Of a stretch of DNA of 45,742 bases, positions 15,996 through 24,102 are shown piece after piece. Source of the DNA: Hyphomicrobiales bacterium (lineage in GTDB: Bacteria; Pseudomonadota; Alphaproteobacteria; Rhizobiales; Beijerinckiaceae); NCBI GenBank assembly GCA_015655535.1, contig JAATEW010000036.1, forward strand, positions 1 to 45,742. The letters are read 5' to 3'. The notes beneath the pieces are model-generated. The model was given only the letters and a program-made list of their open reading frames with translations, had not been told where the DNA came from and searched no databases. Numbering within the stretch: position 1 is the first letter of the stretch; each line of letters begins with the position of its first letter. The position numbers and the translations under genes were made by a program.

Positions 15996-17057
15996 ATGAC
16001 GCCAGACAAGGGTCTCACCTATGCCGATGCCGGCGTCGACATCGATGCCGGCAATGCCATGGTCGACAAGATCAAGCCTCTCGTGCGCGCCACGCGGCGT
16101 CCGGGCGCGGATGCCGAGATCGGCGGCTTCGGCGGCCTGTTCGATCTCAAGGCCGCGGGCTTTGCCGATCCGATCCTGGTCGGCGCGAATGATGGCGTCG
16201 GCACAAAGGTCAAGATCGCGATCGAAAGCGGGTTGCACGCGACGATCGGCATCGATCTCGTCGCCATGTGCGTCAACGACCTCATCGTGCAAGGCGCCGA
16301 GCCGCTTTTCTTCCTCGATTATTATGCGACCGGCAAACTCGATCCGGCCGTCGGCGCCGAGATCGTCGCAGGTATTGCGCGCGGCTGTATCGAGGCCGGC
16401 GCCGCTTTGATCGGCGGCGAGACGGCGGAAATGCCGGGGCTTTATACCGAAGGCGATTATGATCTCGCCGGCTTCGCCGTCGGCGCCGTCGAGCGCGGCG
16501 GCCTGCTGCCGAAGAACGTGGGGCTGGGAGATGTCGTCTTCGGCCTGCCCGCTTCCGGCGTTCATTCGAACGGCTTTTCGCTGGTGCGCAAGATCGTCGC
16601 CGCGAGCACGCTCAAATGGACCGACGAAGCACCTTTCGCAGCGGGACAGACGCTTGCGCAAGCTTTGCTGACGCCGACCCGGATCTATGTGAAGCCGCTG
16701 CTTCAGGCGCTCAAAGATACGGCCTCCATCAAGGCGCTGGCGCATATTACCGGCGGCGGTTTTGTCGATAATCTGCCGCGCATATTGCCGGACGGTTTCG
16801 GCATTACGCTCGATCTCGGCAGAATCGCTGTGCCCAACGTGTTTCGCTGGCTCGCGGCGAAAGGTGGCATTGCCGAGCCTGAAATGCTGCGGACTTTCAA
16901 TTGCGGGATCGGCATGGTCGTGGTCGCGGCGGCAGGCCAAAAATCCGACGTCGAGGCTGCACTGCGGCGCGCCGGAGAAGAGCCGATTTTATTCGGGGAG
17001 ATTGTTCAAGCGCGCGATGATCAACGCGTCTTCTTTTCAGGGCGGCTCGATCTTTGA
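15996..17057 (+). CDS. purM: Phosphoribosylformylglycinamidine cyclo-ligase (AIR synthetase)
   Basis: 353 residues. ATP-dependent closure of the imidazole ring in step 5 of purine synthesis. Family motifs: TYADAGVDIDAGN at about 8-20, the phosphate loop GANDGVGTKVKIA near 65-77 and GGETAEMPG near 139-147. Its TGA overlaps the TTG start of purN, forming the usual alphaproteobacterial purM-purN pair. Confidence 0.97.
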   Translation: MTPDKGLTYADAGVDIDAGNAMVDKIKPLVRATRRPGADAEIGGFGGLFDLKAAGFADPILVGANDGVGTKVKIAIESGLHATIGIDLVAMCVNDLIVQGAEPLFFLDYYATGKLDPAVGAEIVAGIARGCIEAGAALIGGETAEMPGLYTEGDYDLAGFAVGAVERGGLLPKNVGLGDVVFGLPASGVHSNGFSLVRKIVAASTLKWTDEAPFAAGQTLAQALLTPTRIYVKPLLQALKDTASIKALAHITGGGFVDNLPRILPDGFGITLDLGRIAVPNVFRWLAAKGGIAEPEMLRTFNCGIGMVVVAAAGQKSDVEAALRRAGEEPILFGEIVQARDDQRVFFSGRLDL

Positions 17058-17707
17058 ACCCCGACCGCAAGCGCACGGCGATCCTGATTTCCGGCCGCGG
17101 GTCGAATATGCGCAGCCTTGTCGAGGCCGCGCGCGACGCCTCGTTTCCCGCCGAAATCGTGCTCGTCTTGTCAAACCGGCCGGAGGCCGGCGGGTTGAGC
17201 TTTGCCAAGGAAGCGGGCATTGCGACGGCAGCCGTCGATCACAAGATCTATGCGGGGCGCGAGGAATTCGAACGCTCCATGCAGATTCTGCTCGAGCTTC
17301 ATCGCATCGAACTCATCTGCCTCGCGGGCTTCATGCGGATGCTGACGCCGGTCTTCGTCAACGCCTGGAGCGGCAGACTTCTTAATATCCACCCTGCCCT
17401 GCTGCCGGCTTATCGCGGGCTTGATACGCATCGGCGAGCGCTTGAAGACGGCGTGAAAATCCATGGCTGCACGGTGCATTTCGTTGCGCCGGCCATGGAC
17501 GAGGGGCCGATCATCGCGCAGGCGGCCGTTCCGGTGCTCGATGACGACACTGAGGAAACACTCGCTGCCCGTGTGCTCGAACAGGAGCATCTGATCTATC
17601 CGCAAGCGCTGGCCCTGATCGCCTCCGGCCATTATCGCATTGAGGGCAATCGTGTTCTGTCAGAGGAACCTGCACCGGAGCCGAAACCTCTACGCGTGCC
17701 GGGATAA
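17054..17707 (+). CDS. purN: Phosphoribosylglycinamide formyltransferase
   Basis: 217 residues. Transfers formyl from 10-formyltetrahydrofolate to GAR, step 3 of purine synthesis. Substrate loop SGRGSNM at 13-19. Catalytic triad in order: Asn111 and His113 in NIHPALLP, Asp149 in MDEGP. The start is TTG at 17054 overlapping the purM stop (TTGA). No ATG lies close enough to keep the glycine loop, so the TTG is well supported and implies translational coupling. Confidence 0.96.
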   Translation: MNPDRKRTAILISGRGSNMRSLVEAARDASFPAEIVLVLSNRPEAGGLSFAKEAGIATAAVDHKIYAGREEFERSMQILLELHRIELICLAGFMRMLTPVFVNAWSGRLLNIHPALLPAYRGLDTHRRALEDGVKIHGCTVHFVAPAMDEGPIIAQAAVPVLDDDTEETLAARVLEQEHLIYPQALALIASGHYRIEGNRVLSEEPAPEPKPLRVPG

Positions 17708-17729
17708 AAAGACTTCTTATTTTGGCGCA

Positions 17730-17772
17730 TGACCTGATCCGAAAAGTCTGCAATTTTTCGGGTGTGTGGTCA
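17730..17772. repeat. Decayed copy of the hairpin repeat downstream of purN
   Basis: TGACC...GGTCA ends around CCGAAAAGTCTGCAATTTTTCGGG. The core matches the 8966-9008 hairpin, including the loop TCTGCAA, with mismatches in the outer arms. Confidence 0.6.
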
Positions 17773-17776
17773 GAGG

Positions 17777-17868
17777 ACCGTCATTGCGAGCGAAGCGAAG
17801 TAATCTAGGTGCAACGGCTTAAGAAGCGGCATGGATTGCTTCGTCGCTCTGCTCCTCGCAATGACGGT
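17777..17868. repeat. Inverted-repeat element of the CGTCATTGCGAG type
   Basis: Perfect 14-bp ends ACCGTCATTGCGAG (17777-17790) and its complement (17855-17868), with partly matching inner arms containing GAAGCGAAG. This sequence type recurs in many bacterial genomes as a small non-coding repeat. It lies between convergent purN and ssuD. Confidence 0.75.
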
Positions 17869-17887
17869 TCGTTGATTGGTCCTGACC

Positions 17888-19072
17888 CTACGATGCCGAC
17901 ACGCGCACCGGCGGCACGATCGCATTGCCGACGACTTCGCCGAAGGGTCCGCGATTGGCGCTGGCCGTCTTCGGCGCATGGGTCGAGGCGGCAAGCGGCA
18001 AGAGCGGCAGAACAAGCTCGGCGAAGCGATAGGCCTCTTCGAGGTGCGGATAGCCCGACAGGATGAACGTGTCGATGCCGAGGCTCATATATTCTTTCAT
18101 GCGCGCCGCGACCGTCTCGGGATCGCCGACGAGCGCCGTCCCCGCCCCGCCGCGCGCGAGGCCGACGCCGGCCCAAAGGTTCGGCGAGATTTCGAGCTTG
18201 TCGCGGCGGCCGCCATGCAGCGCCGTCATGCGCCGTTGCCCGACCGAGTCGTAATTGGCGAAGGCCTGTTGTGCGGAGGCAATCGTCGCGTCGTCGAGAT
18301 GTTTGATGAGATCGTCCGCCGCGGCCCAGGCTTGCGCATTGGTTTCCCGCACGATCACATGCAGCCGGATGCCAAAACTGAGCGTCCGGCCTTGCTCCGC
18401 GGCTAGCTTGCGCATGGTCTCGATCTTTTCGCCGACCTGTTGCGGCGGCTCGCCCCAGGTCAGATATTTGTCGATGGTACGCGACGCGATCGTCTGTGCC
18501 ACGTCGGACGAGCCGCCGAAATAAAGCGGCGGCAGAGGCGTCTGATAGGGCGGATAGATCAAGCTGCCGTCTTCGACGTGAAGATGCTTGCCCTTCGCGC
18601 TGACCGTCTCGCCTTTGAGCAGGCGGATGTAGATATCGAGAAATTCGTCGGTGATTTCGTAGCGCTCGGCATGGTCGAGGAATATGCCATCGCCGCGATT
18701 TTCGACCGGGTCGCCTCCGGTGACGACATTGATCAGCAGCCTGCCCTTGGACATACGGTCGAGCGTCGCCGTCATCCGGGCAGCCAAAGTCGGCGACAGC
18801 AATCCCGGCCGCACGGCGACCAGAAACTTCAGCCGCTCGGTCAAGGCGATGAGGGATGCCGCCACGACCCAGGAATCCTCGCAGGAGCGGCCCGTCGGCA
18901 AAAGCACGCCGGCATAGCCAAGATCGTCCGCAGCCTGGGCAATCTGCGCCAAATAACGGTGCGTGACCTCGCGTGCGCCATATCCGGTCCCGAGATAGCG
19001 GCCGTCGCCATGGGTCGGCAGGAACCAGAGAACATCACAATTGGCGGCAGCCCGAGGATCGGAAAAAGACAT
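17888..19072 (-). CDS. ssuD: FMNH2-dependent alkanesulfonate monooxygenase
   Basis: 394 residues of the bacterial luciferase-like (TIM-barrel) family. It splits sulfite from alkanesulfonates using reduced flavin and oxygen. SsuD-type stretches: WFLPTHGDGRYLGT near 16-29, ATLDRMSKGRLLINVVTGGDP near 102-122 and a C-terminal GYPHLEEAYRFAELVLP. ATG 19072 has GGGGAG seven bases upstream. It is transcribed away from the binding-protein/ABC genes instead of sitting with them as in many ssuEADCB operons. No SsuE flavin reductase is in the window. Confidence 0.9.
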   Translation of the reverse strand: MSFSDPRAAANCDVLWFLPTHGDGRYLGTGYGAREVTHRYLAQIAQAADDLGYAGVLLPTGRSCEDSWVVAASLIALTERLKFLVAVRPGLLSPTLAARMTATLDRMSKGRLLINVVTGGDPVENRGDGIFLDHAERYEITDEFLDIYIRLLKGETVSAKGKHLHVEDGSLIYPPYQTPLPPLYFGGSSDVAQTIASRTIDKYLTWGEPPQQVGEKIETMRKLAAEQGRTLSFGIRLHVIVRETNAQAWAAADDLIKHLDDATIASAQQAFANYDSVGQRRMTALHGGRRDKLEISPNLWAGVGLARGGAGTALVGDPETVAARMKEYMSLGIDTFILSGYPHLEEAYRFAELVLPLLPLAASTHAPKTASANRGPFGEVVGNAIVPPVRVSAS

Positions 19073-19119
19073 GGCAGAACTCCCCTATGCGCAGAAGGAT
19101 ATGTCACAAGCGCGTTAAG

Positions 19120-19125
19120 TTGACA
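19120..19125 (+). promoter_or_regulatory. Possible -35 element in the ssu divergent region
   Basis: A perfect TTGACA lies 43 bases before the first ssuA ATG. A good -10 is not evident (GAATTT at 17-base spacing). The sequence CTATGAACTATAG just downstream is partly symmetrical and might bind a regulator of sulfur starvation. Weak support. Confidence 0.3.
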
Positions 19126-19167
19126 ATATCTATGAACTATAGGAATTTACTTTGATTCAGGTCAAAA

Positions 19168-20133
19168 ATGGGTGTCTTCATGCTGCGTCGGCAGGTCTTG
19201 CAAATCCTCGGCTCGGCTTTTGTGTCGTCTACGCTCGCCGGTGCCGGGCCAGGTTTGGCCGGCGACGTGAAGGGAATCCGCATCGGCTATCAAAAGGCCG
19301 GCATTTCCACCATTGTGAAACAAAGACAGACGCTGGAAGCCGCCTTCAAGTCTCAGGGCATTGGCATCGAGTGGGTGGAATTCGCTTTCGGACCGCCGAT
19401 CCTCGAAGGCATCAATACTGGCAATCTCGATTTCGGATTTACCGGCGACACGCCGCCGATTTTCGCGCAGGCGGCCGCGGCAAATCTCGTTTATGCGGCG
19501 ACGCTACCTGACCATTATGCCGAGGGCATCGTCGTTCAGGAAACCTCGCCGATCAAATCCCTGGCCGATCTGAAAGGCAAAAAAGTCGGCTTCGGCAAGG
19601 CCTCGAGCGCTCACGCGACATTGCTCTACGCCTTGGAAAAAGCCGGCCTCGCCTATTCCGATATCGAGCCCATCTATCTCGCGCCGGCGGACGCGCTCGC
19701 GGCTTTCGCGCGCGGCAGCATCGACGCCTGGTCGATCTGGGACCCCTATTTGGCGATCGCCCAGACCGGCAAGGTACGCGTGCTCGCCTATGCGAGCGAT
19801 GTACGGCAGCCGAATACTTTCTTCCTCGCCAACAAGGCCTTCGCCTCAAATAACCCCACGCTTTTATCCAAGCTTCTCGATGTCATCGCGGCCGACGTCC
19901 ACTGGACGGGCGAACATCATGCCGAAGCGGCGCAAGCGATCCACGATGCAAGCGGCATAGATCTTCAAGCCATCCGCAACACCATCGATCGATCGCATTT
20001 TGTCGTCAGGCCGACGACGGAAGCCGATGCCGCGAGTCAGCAAAACACCGCCGACCGTTTCTTGAAGATCGGCCTTTTGCCGAAGCCCATCAAGGTCAGC
20101 GACATCGTCTGGACATGGACCCCTTCGACCTGA
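19168..20133 (+). CDS. ssuA: Sulfonate ABC transporter substrate-binding protein, copy 1
   Basis: 321 residues. Type II periplasmic binding fold of the SsuA/TauA family. The N-terminus has RRQVLQILGSAF, a twin-arginine-like or Sec signal, with cleavage near 30. Family signatures: IRIGYQKAG, GINTGNLDFGFTGD, GKKVGFGKASSAH and IDAWSIWDPY. By eye it is about two-thirds identical to the next gene, with changes in likely pocket loops (LPDHYAEG here, LPGNSANG there). ATG 19180 is an alternative start. It is the first gene of the plus-strand unit. Confidence 0.9.
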   Translation: MGVFMLRRQVLQILGSAFVSSTLAGAGPGLAGDVKGIRIGYQKAGISTIVKQRQTLEAAFKSQGIGIEWVEFAFGPPILEGINTGNLDFGFTGDTPPIFAQAAAANLVYAATLPDHYAEGIVVQETSPIKSLADLKGKKVGFGKASSAHATLLYALEKAGLAYSDIEPIYLAPADALAAFARGSIDAWSIWDPYLAIAQTGKVRVLAYASDVRQPNTFFLANKAFASNNPTLLSKLLDVIAADVHWTGEHHAEAAQAIHDASGIDLQAIRNTIDRSHFVVRPTTEADAASQQNTADRFLKIGLLPKPIKVSDIVWTWTPST

Positions 20134-20179
20134 GCCAGCCTCCATCGATTGCGTTTCGGTCAAATAATTAGGTGCCACT

Positions 20180-21133
20180 ATGCAACGTCGGCAAGCCTTG
20201 CAATGGATCGTCTCCGGCCTTGCCGGCGTCATGGCGAGAGCCGTCACACCCGCTTATGCCGGCGAGGCGAAGGAAATCCGCATCGGCTATCAGAAGTCGG
20301 GCCTTCTGCCAGTCCTCAAGCAAAGGCAGACGCTCGACGCCGTGTTCAACCCGCAAGGCATTACGATCAAATGGGTCGAATTCTCCTTTGGGCCGCCGAT
20401 CATGGAAGGCATCAATACTGGCAATCTCGACTTCGGCTACACCGGCGATGCGCCGCCTGTCTTTGCCCAGGCGGCATCCGCCAATCTCGTCTACGCGGCA
20501 ACGCTGCCGGGCAATTCGGCGAATGGCATTCTCGTCAAGGATGCAGCACCGCTCAAAACGCTCGCCGACCTCAAGGGCAAAAGAGTCGGTTTTGGCAAAG
20601 CTTCAAGCTCTCATACGACTGTGCTCTACGCTCTCGATAAGGCTGGCCTTTCCTATTCCGATATAGAGCCTGTCTATCTCTCGCCGCCCGATGGCGTGGC
20701 GGCCTTTGCGCGCGGTGCCATCGACGCTTGGGCGATTTGGGATCCCTATTATGCGATTTCCCAAGGCAGCGGCGCACGGGTTCTCGCGGACGGAAACGAA
20801 GTCCATGCGCCGCAGTCCTTCTTTCTCGCCAACAAGAGTTTCGCGGCCAATCACGGCGACCTTCTAGCGAAGCTTCTGAATGCCATCGCGATCGATCTCG
20901 CATGGGCGAATACACATCGCGATGAAGTCGCCCGGACGAATTATGAGGTTAGCGGCACCGACCTTGAAGCCCTACGTAAGGCCGTCGCGCGGACCCAATA
21001 TATCATTCAGCCATTCTCCGAGGCCGACACAGCGAGCCAGCAAGATATTGCCAACCGCTTTTTGAAGATCGGGCTTTTGCCGAAGCCGATCGATGTTCGT
21101 GACATCGTCTGGAAGTGGACACCTGCAACCTAG
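20180..21133 (+). CDS. ssuA: Sulfonate ABC transporter substrate-binding protein, copy 2
   Basis: 317 residues. A tandem paralogue of the preceding gene, 46 bases downstream. Signal MQRRQALQWIVSGLAG with RR near the start and cleavage near AYAG (about 25-28). The same core motifs appear: IRIGYQKSG, GINTGNLDFGYTGD and IDAWAIWDPYY. Both copies are intact, so they probably serve one permease with different substrate range or affinity. The GGTG four to five bases before the ATG is a weak Shine-Dalgarno. Confidence 0.9.
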   Translation: MQRRQALQWIVSGLAGVMARAVTPAYAGEAKEIRIGYQKSGLLPVLKQRQTLDAVFNPQGITIKWVEFSFGPPIMEGINTGNLDFGYTGDAPPVFAQAASANLVYAATLPGNSANGILVKDAAPLKTLADLKGKRVGFGKASSSHTTVLYALDKAGLSYSDIEPVYLSPPDGVAAFARGAIDAWAIWDPYYAISQGSGARVLADGNEVHAPQSFFLANKSFAANHGDLLAKLLNAIAIDLAWANTHRDEVARTNYEVSGTDLEALRKAVARTQYIIQPFSEADTASQQDIANRFLKIGLLPKPIDVRDIVWKWTPAT

Positions 21134-21166
21134 GCCGCGTCATGGCGCACAGGAGATGAAAAGAGA

Positions 21167-22015
21167 ATGAGCGATACGCCCTGGATCGTCGCGGCTGAAA
21201 TCGCGCCGCCGGTACAGCGCGCGCGGCGCTGGCTGGCTCCGCCCACCATCGGGCGCGGCCTTCTCGCCTGGGTCGTGCCGGCGCTGCTGCTCGTCTTCTG
21301 GCAGATCGCCTCGTCGGTGGGTTGGATTTCCGACACGGTTCTGCCTTCGCCGCTCAAAGTGGCGCAAGCGGGCTGGACGGTCGCCAAATCGGGCGCTCTT
21401 TTCGAAAATGTCGAAGTAAGTTTCTTGCGTGCCATGGCTGGGCTCGTCGTCGGAGGCGCTATCGGTTTTGCTTTCGGACTCGCCAACGGCGTGTCGAAAC
21501 TTTCCGAACATCTGACCGATTCAACCCTTCAGATGCTTCGCAATATTCCGCATCTGTCCTTGATCCCGCTGGTCATCCTTTGGTTCGGCATCGGCGAGGA
21601 AGCGAAGCTCTTTCTCGTTGCGTTGGGCGTCTTCTTTCCGATCTATCTGAACACTTTGCACGGAATCCGGACGATCGACCCGCAACTTCTCGAAATGGGA
21701 AAAAGCTACGGCATGACGAACAGCATGCTGTTCATGAGGATCATTCTGCCCGGCGCCATGCCGTCGATCCTGGTCGGCCTGCGTTTCGCGCTCGGCATCA
21801 TGTGGCTGACCTTGATCGTCGCCGAAACGATCGCGTCGCAATCGGGCATCGGCTATATGGCGATGCAGGCGCGCGAGTTCCTGCAGGTCGATCTCGTCGT
21901 CTTTTCCATCCTGATCTACGCGCTTCTCGGCAAACTTGCCGATTCCGTCGCGCGCTTTCTCGAAACGCAATGCCTCAAATGGCATCCGAGTTTCCAAAGC
22001 GGACCGCGCGCATGA
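21167..22015 (+). CDS. ssuC: Sulfonate ABC transporter permease
   Basis: 282 residues, six membrane helices. The cytoplasmic EAA loop is visible near 170-195 (EMGKSYGMTNSMLFMRIILPGAMP), which docks on the ATPase. The C-terminus has the typical MWLTLIVAETIASQSGIGYM segment. ATG 21167 has AAGAGA directly upstream. It overlaps ssuB by four bases (ATGA). Confidence 0.93.
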   Translation: MSDTPWIVAAEIAPPVQRARRWLAPPTIGRGLLAWVVPALLLVFWQIASSVGWISDTVLPSPLKVAQAGWTVAKSGALFENVEVSFLRAMAGLVVGGAIGFAFGLANGVSKLSEHLTDSTLQMLRNIPHLSLIPLVILWFGIGEEAKLFLVALGVFFPIYLNTLHGIRTIDPQLLEMGKSYGMTNSMLFMRIILPGAMPSILVGLRFALGIMWLTLIVAETIASQSGIGYMAMQAREFLQVDLVVFSILIYALLGKLADSVARFLETQCLKWHPSFQSGPRA

Positions 22016-22857
22016 GCTTCGCCGATACGTCCGCGCCGGCCGAAGCCCGAGCCGCTCCCTTGCCGGATTTCGAAGCCCAGTTCCGTGCGCCGCCGGCAAG
22101 CGGCGTCTCGCTGACGCTGCGCGGTGTCGTCAAAGCCTTCGGTCCGCGCACGATTCTCCGCGATATCGATCTTCATATTCCAGGCGGTCAATTCGTAGCG
22201 ATCGTCGGACGCAGCGGCTGCGGCAAAAGCACTCTGCTGCGCCTGGTCGGCGGTCTCGATCAATCGACGCAAGGGCAGATTGTTTTCGGCGAAGGTGAGC
22301 CGCGGACGGCCGGCGAGAGCCCCGTGCGCGTGATGTTTCAAGAGCCGCGGCTTTTGCCTTGGGCGAATATTCTGGCCAATGTCGAAATTGGGCTCGGCGC
22401 CCAACGCAAGACAAAGCTTGCACGCGAACGTGCGCGCGAAACGCTGCATGCCATCGGCCTTGAGGAGCGCGGTGCCGAATGGCCTTCCGTTCTGTCCGGC
22501 GGTCAGAAGCAGCGCGTTGCTCTGGCTCGCGCGCTTGTCAGTCGGCCGCGGCTCTTGGCCTTCGACGAACCGCTCGGCGCGCTCGACGCGCTGACGCGCA
22601 TCGAGATGCAGCAATTTCTGGAGAAGATCTGGCTGCGCGACCGCTTTACGGCTTTGCTCGTCACACATGATGTCATGGAAGCGCTGACGCTCGCCGATCG
22701 CGTGTTGATGATCGAAAACGGATCGATCACGCTCGATCTTGCGATCGACTTGCCCCGCCCGCGCCGGCGCGGCTCGGTCGACCTCGCTTTGCTGGAGGAG
22801 CGGATCTTGAAGCGCCTTTTGCGCGACGAGACCAACTCGCCGGAGTATGCGATCTAG
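22012..22857 (+). CDS. ssuB: Sulfonate ABC transporter ATPase
   Basis: 281 residues from ATG 22012, which overlaps the ssuC stop. The frame is open far upstream, but that part is a shadow of ssuC. Walker A GRSGCGKST near 65-73, Q-loop FQEPRLLPW near 112, signature LSGGQKQRV near 161-169, Walker B LLAFDEP near 181-187 and H-loop VTHD. The first 35 residues are a Pro/Ala-rich extension before the ABC domain. The TAG stop (22855-22857) is also the first three bases of a dispersed TAGAGCG repeat. Confidence 0.93.
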   Translation: MSFADTSAPAEARAAPLPDFEAQFRAPPASGVSLTLRGVVKAFGPRTILRDIDLHIPGGQFVAIVGRSGCGKSTLLRLVGGLDQSTQGQIVFGEGEPRTAGESPVRVMFQEPRLLPWANILANVEIGLGAQRKTKLARERARETLHAIGLEERGAEWPSVLSGGQKQRVALARALVSRPRLLAFDEPLGALDALTRIEMQQFLEKIWLRDRFTALLVTHDVMEALTLADRVLMIENGSITLDLAIDLPRPRRRGSVDLALLEERILKRLLRDETNSPEYAI

Positions 22858-22902
22858 AGCGTTTTCGAGCGAAATGGAAACCGGTTCGCGTGAAGAAAAC
22901 GC
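22855..22902. repeat. TAGAGCGTTTTC repeat starting at the ssuB stop
   Basis: GCGTTTTC (22859-22866) and GAAAACGC (22895-22902) form inverted arms around a 28-base centre. The element starts with the TAG that ends ssuB. Confidence 0.6.
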
Positions 22903-22924
22903 GTCCAAGACAGAAATCTAGAGC

Positions 22925-22952
22925 TTCGGTTCTGAATTTTATCAGAACCGAA
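22925..22952. terminator. Strong hairpin between convergent genes
   Basis: Perfect 11-bp stem TTCGGTTCTGA / TCAGAACCGAA around the loop ATTTTA, followed by AAGAC. It lies between ssuB and the minus-strand hypothetical gene, so it may end transcripts from both sides. It is also preceded by TAGAGC, so it could be another member of the repeat family. Confidence 0.55.
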
Positions 22953-22968
22953 AAGACTCGAGTGTTGC

Positions 22969-23391
22969 CTATCCCAAGCGCGGCTTAATCCGGCTGTTGA
23001 AATCGTCTGCGACGATCGTCGTCCATTCATCGGCAAACAGATTGAGTGTCTGCAAAAATGGATTGTCGCTCAGCGGAAAAAACTGCTGCCGCGTCAGATC
23101 GACCATTTGGCTATTCGTCTGCACGACGAAATGAACCCAACCCGTTTGAGCGCCGAGATCGAGCCAGCGCTGATCGGCCGCTGGCGCATCGGTCCGCAGA
23201 CCCGAGCAGCGCATGACGGCCGCGTGGATGCCATTCGAAAGCAGCTCATCTGCAAGTCTGTGGGAAATCGAGCGGCAATTGTTGAAGCTGACTTCGACGA
23301 GGCCTGCGTGTTTTTGGATGAGATCGGCTTCGGAGGAAAACCACGAAGACGCGTGATCCGCGGAACGCGGGGCACTTGAGCCACTGTTCAT
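22969..23391 (-). CDS. Hypothetical protein with possible papain/transglutaminase-like triad
   Basis: 140 residues, no signal peptide, no membrane segment. I do not recognise it as a named family. Cys39 opens a predicted helix (NNCRSISHRLADELL). A strand follows with His87 (WVHFVV) and then Asp98 (MVDLTRQQF). This order (Cys on a helix, His and Asp on successive strands) is that of papain-fold and transglutaminase-like enzymes, and the D-L-T-x-x-Q-F pattern resembles them. Function as a peptidase, amidase or toxin is inference only. It is monocistronic, convergent with ssuB. Confidence 0.55.
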   Translation of the reverse strand: MNSGSSAPRSADHASSWFSSEADLIQKHAGLVEVSFNNCRSISHRLADELLSNGIHAAVMRCSGLRTDAPAADQRWLDLGAQTGWVHFVVQTNSQMVDLTRQQFFPLSDNPFLQTLNLFADEWTTIVADDFNSRIKPRLG

Positions 23392-23732
23392 GTCGGCGCT
23401 TTCGGCTGCAGGCGAGAGTCATTTCTCTCAGCCACCGACGCCCGTGAAAATGGCCGGTGATGCTTGAACAATGCACGTAATTCAGACCAATAGCTAGCAG
23501 CAATCTTGCCGCGCTTAAGGTTTTCAGCTCAATTCCGGCTCAGGCAAGGTTAGTTCGCTGGCAAATGCACTAGCAATTGGCAGAATATGCGTTATATTTC
23601 ACTCAATCGACTCCTGCTGCGCTACGCTTACTAGGGCCGTCTCGCTCTACTGCGCGCGGATCCGATAAGCCGAACTTCTCAGACTCGATGGCCGCCGGGC
23701 TATTCCGGTAATCTTTGCCAATGGAGGCTGAA
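23392..23732. other. Long leader region of the cold-shock gene
   Basis: 341 bases without a gene. Cold-shock genes often have long structured 5' leaders, which fits this spacing, but I cannot place a promoter or a conserved leader element with confidence. A TTATATTT stretch near 23592 is the most AT-rich point. Confidence 0.35.
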
Positions 23733-23942
23733 ATGGCTAACGGCACAGTTAAATGGTTCAACACCGATAAGGGGTATGGCTTTATCAAGCCGCAAGACGG
23801 CAGCAAGGACGTTTTCGTCCATATTTCCGCTGTCGAGCGCTCCGATCTGCGCACCCTCACCGAAGGTCAGGAAATCGCTTATGAGCTCCAGCGCGATCAG
23901 CGCTCGGGCAAGGAAAGCGCTGTCAACCTGCGGTCGGCCTAA
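23733..23942 (+). CDS. cspA: Cold-shock domain protein
   Basis: 69 residues. Single-stranded RNA/DNA chaperone with RNP1 KGYGFI (about 14-19) and RNP2 VFVHIS (about 29-34) on the five-strand barrel, starting MANGTVKWFN. ATG 23733 has GGAGG five bases upstream. The open frame begins earlier, at 23715, but that would break the family start. The exact paralogue is unknown. Its leader is over 300 bases long and a 24-bp palindrome follows the gene. Confidence 0.95.
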   Translation: MANGTVKWFNTDKGYGFIKPQDGSKDVFVHISAVERSDLRTLTEGQEIAYELQRDQRSGKESAVNLRSA

Positions 23943-24032
23943 ATCCGGCTTCATCTATCCGGAGCGCGCGGGTTTTCGCTTAAGGTTTACCCGTCGCGAT
24001 CGGAACCTGGTGGAATAGTCTGATTGGAATGA

Positions 24033-24056
24033 CGGGCTGGCGCATGCGCCAGCCCG
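24033..24056. terminator. Perfect 24-bp GC palindrome downstream of the cold-shock gene
   Basis: The 24 bases are exactly self-complementary, with arms CGGGCTGGCGCA and TGCGCCAGCCCG. It can fold into a stem with a minimal loop. It lies 90 bases after the cspA stop and 47 before the next ATG. No T-tract follows, so a terminator or processing role is plausible but unproven. Confidence 0.5.
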
Positions 24057-24102
24057 ATCGCCCAAAGGCTTTGTTCGCCTCATTCGTTAAGGACGCTCGG
24101 TC

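Noticed and set aside
21322..22011. Possible N-terminal extension or fusion upstream of SsuB
   Set aside because: The frame is open but its translation is a shadow of ssuC. The ATG at 22012 overlapping the ssuC stop is the natural start.
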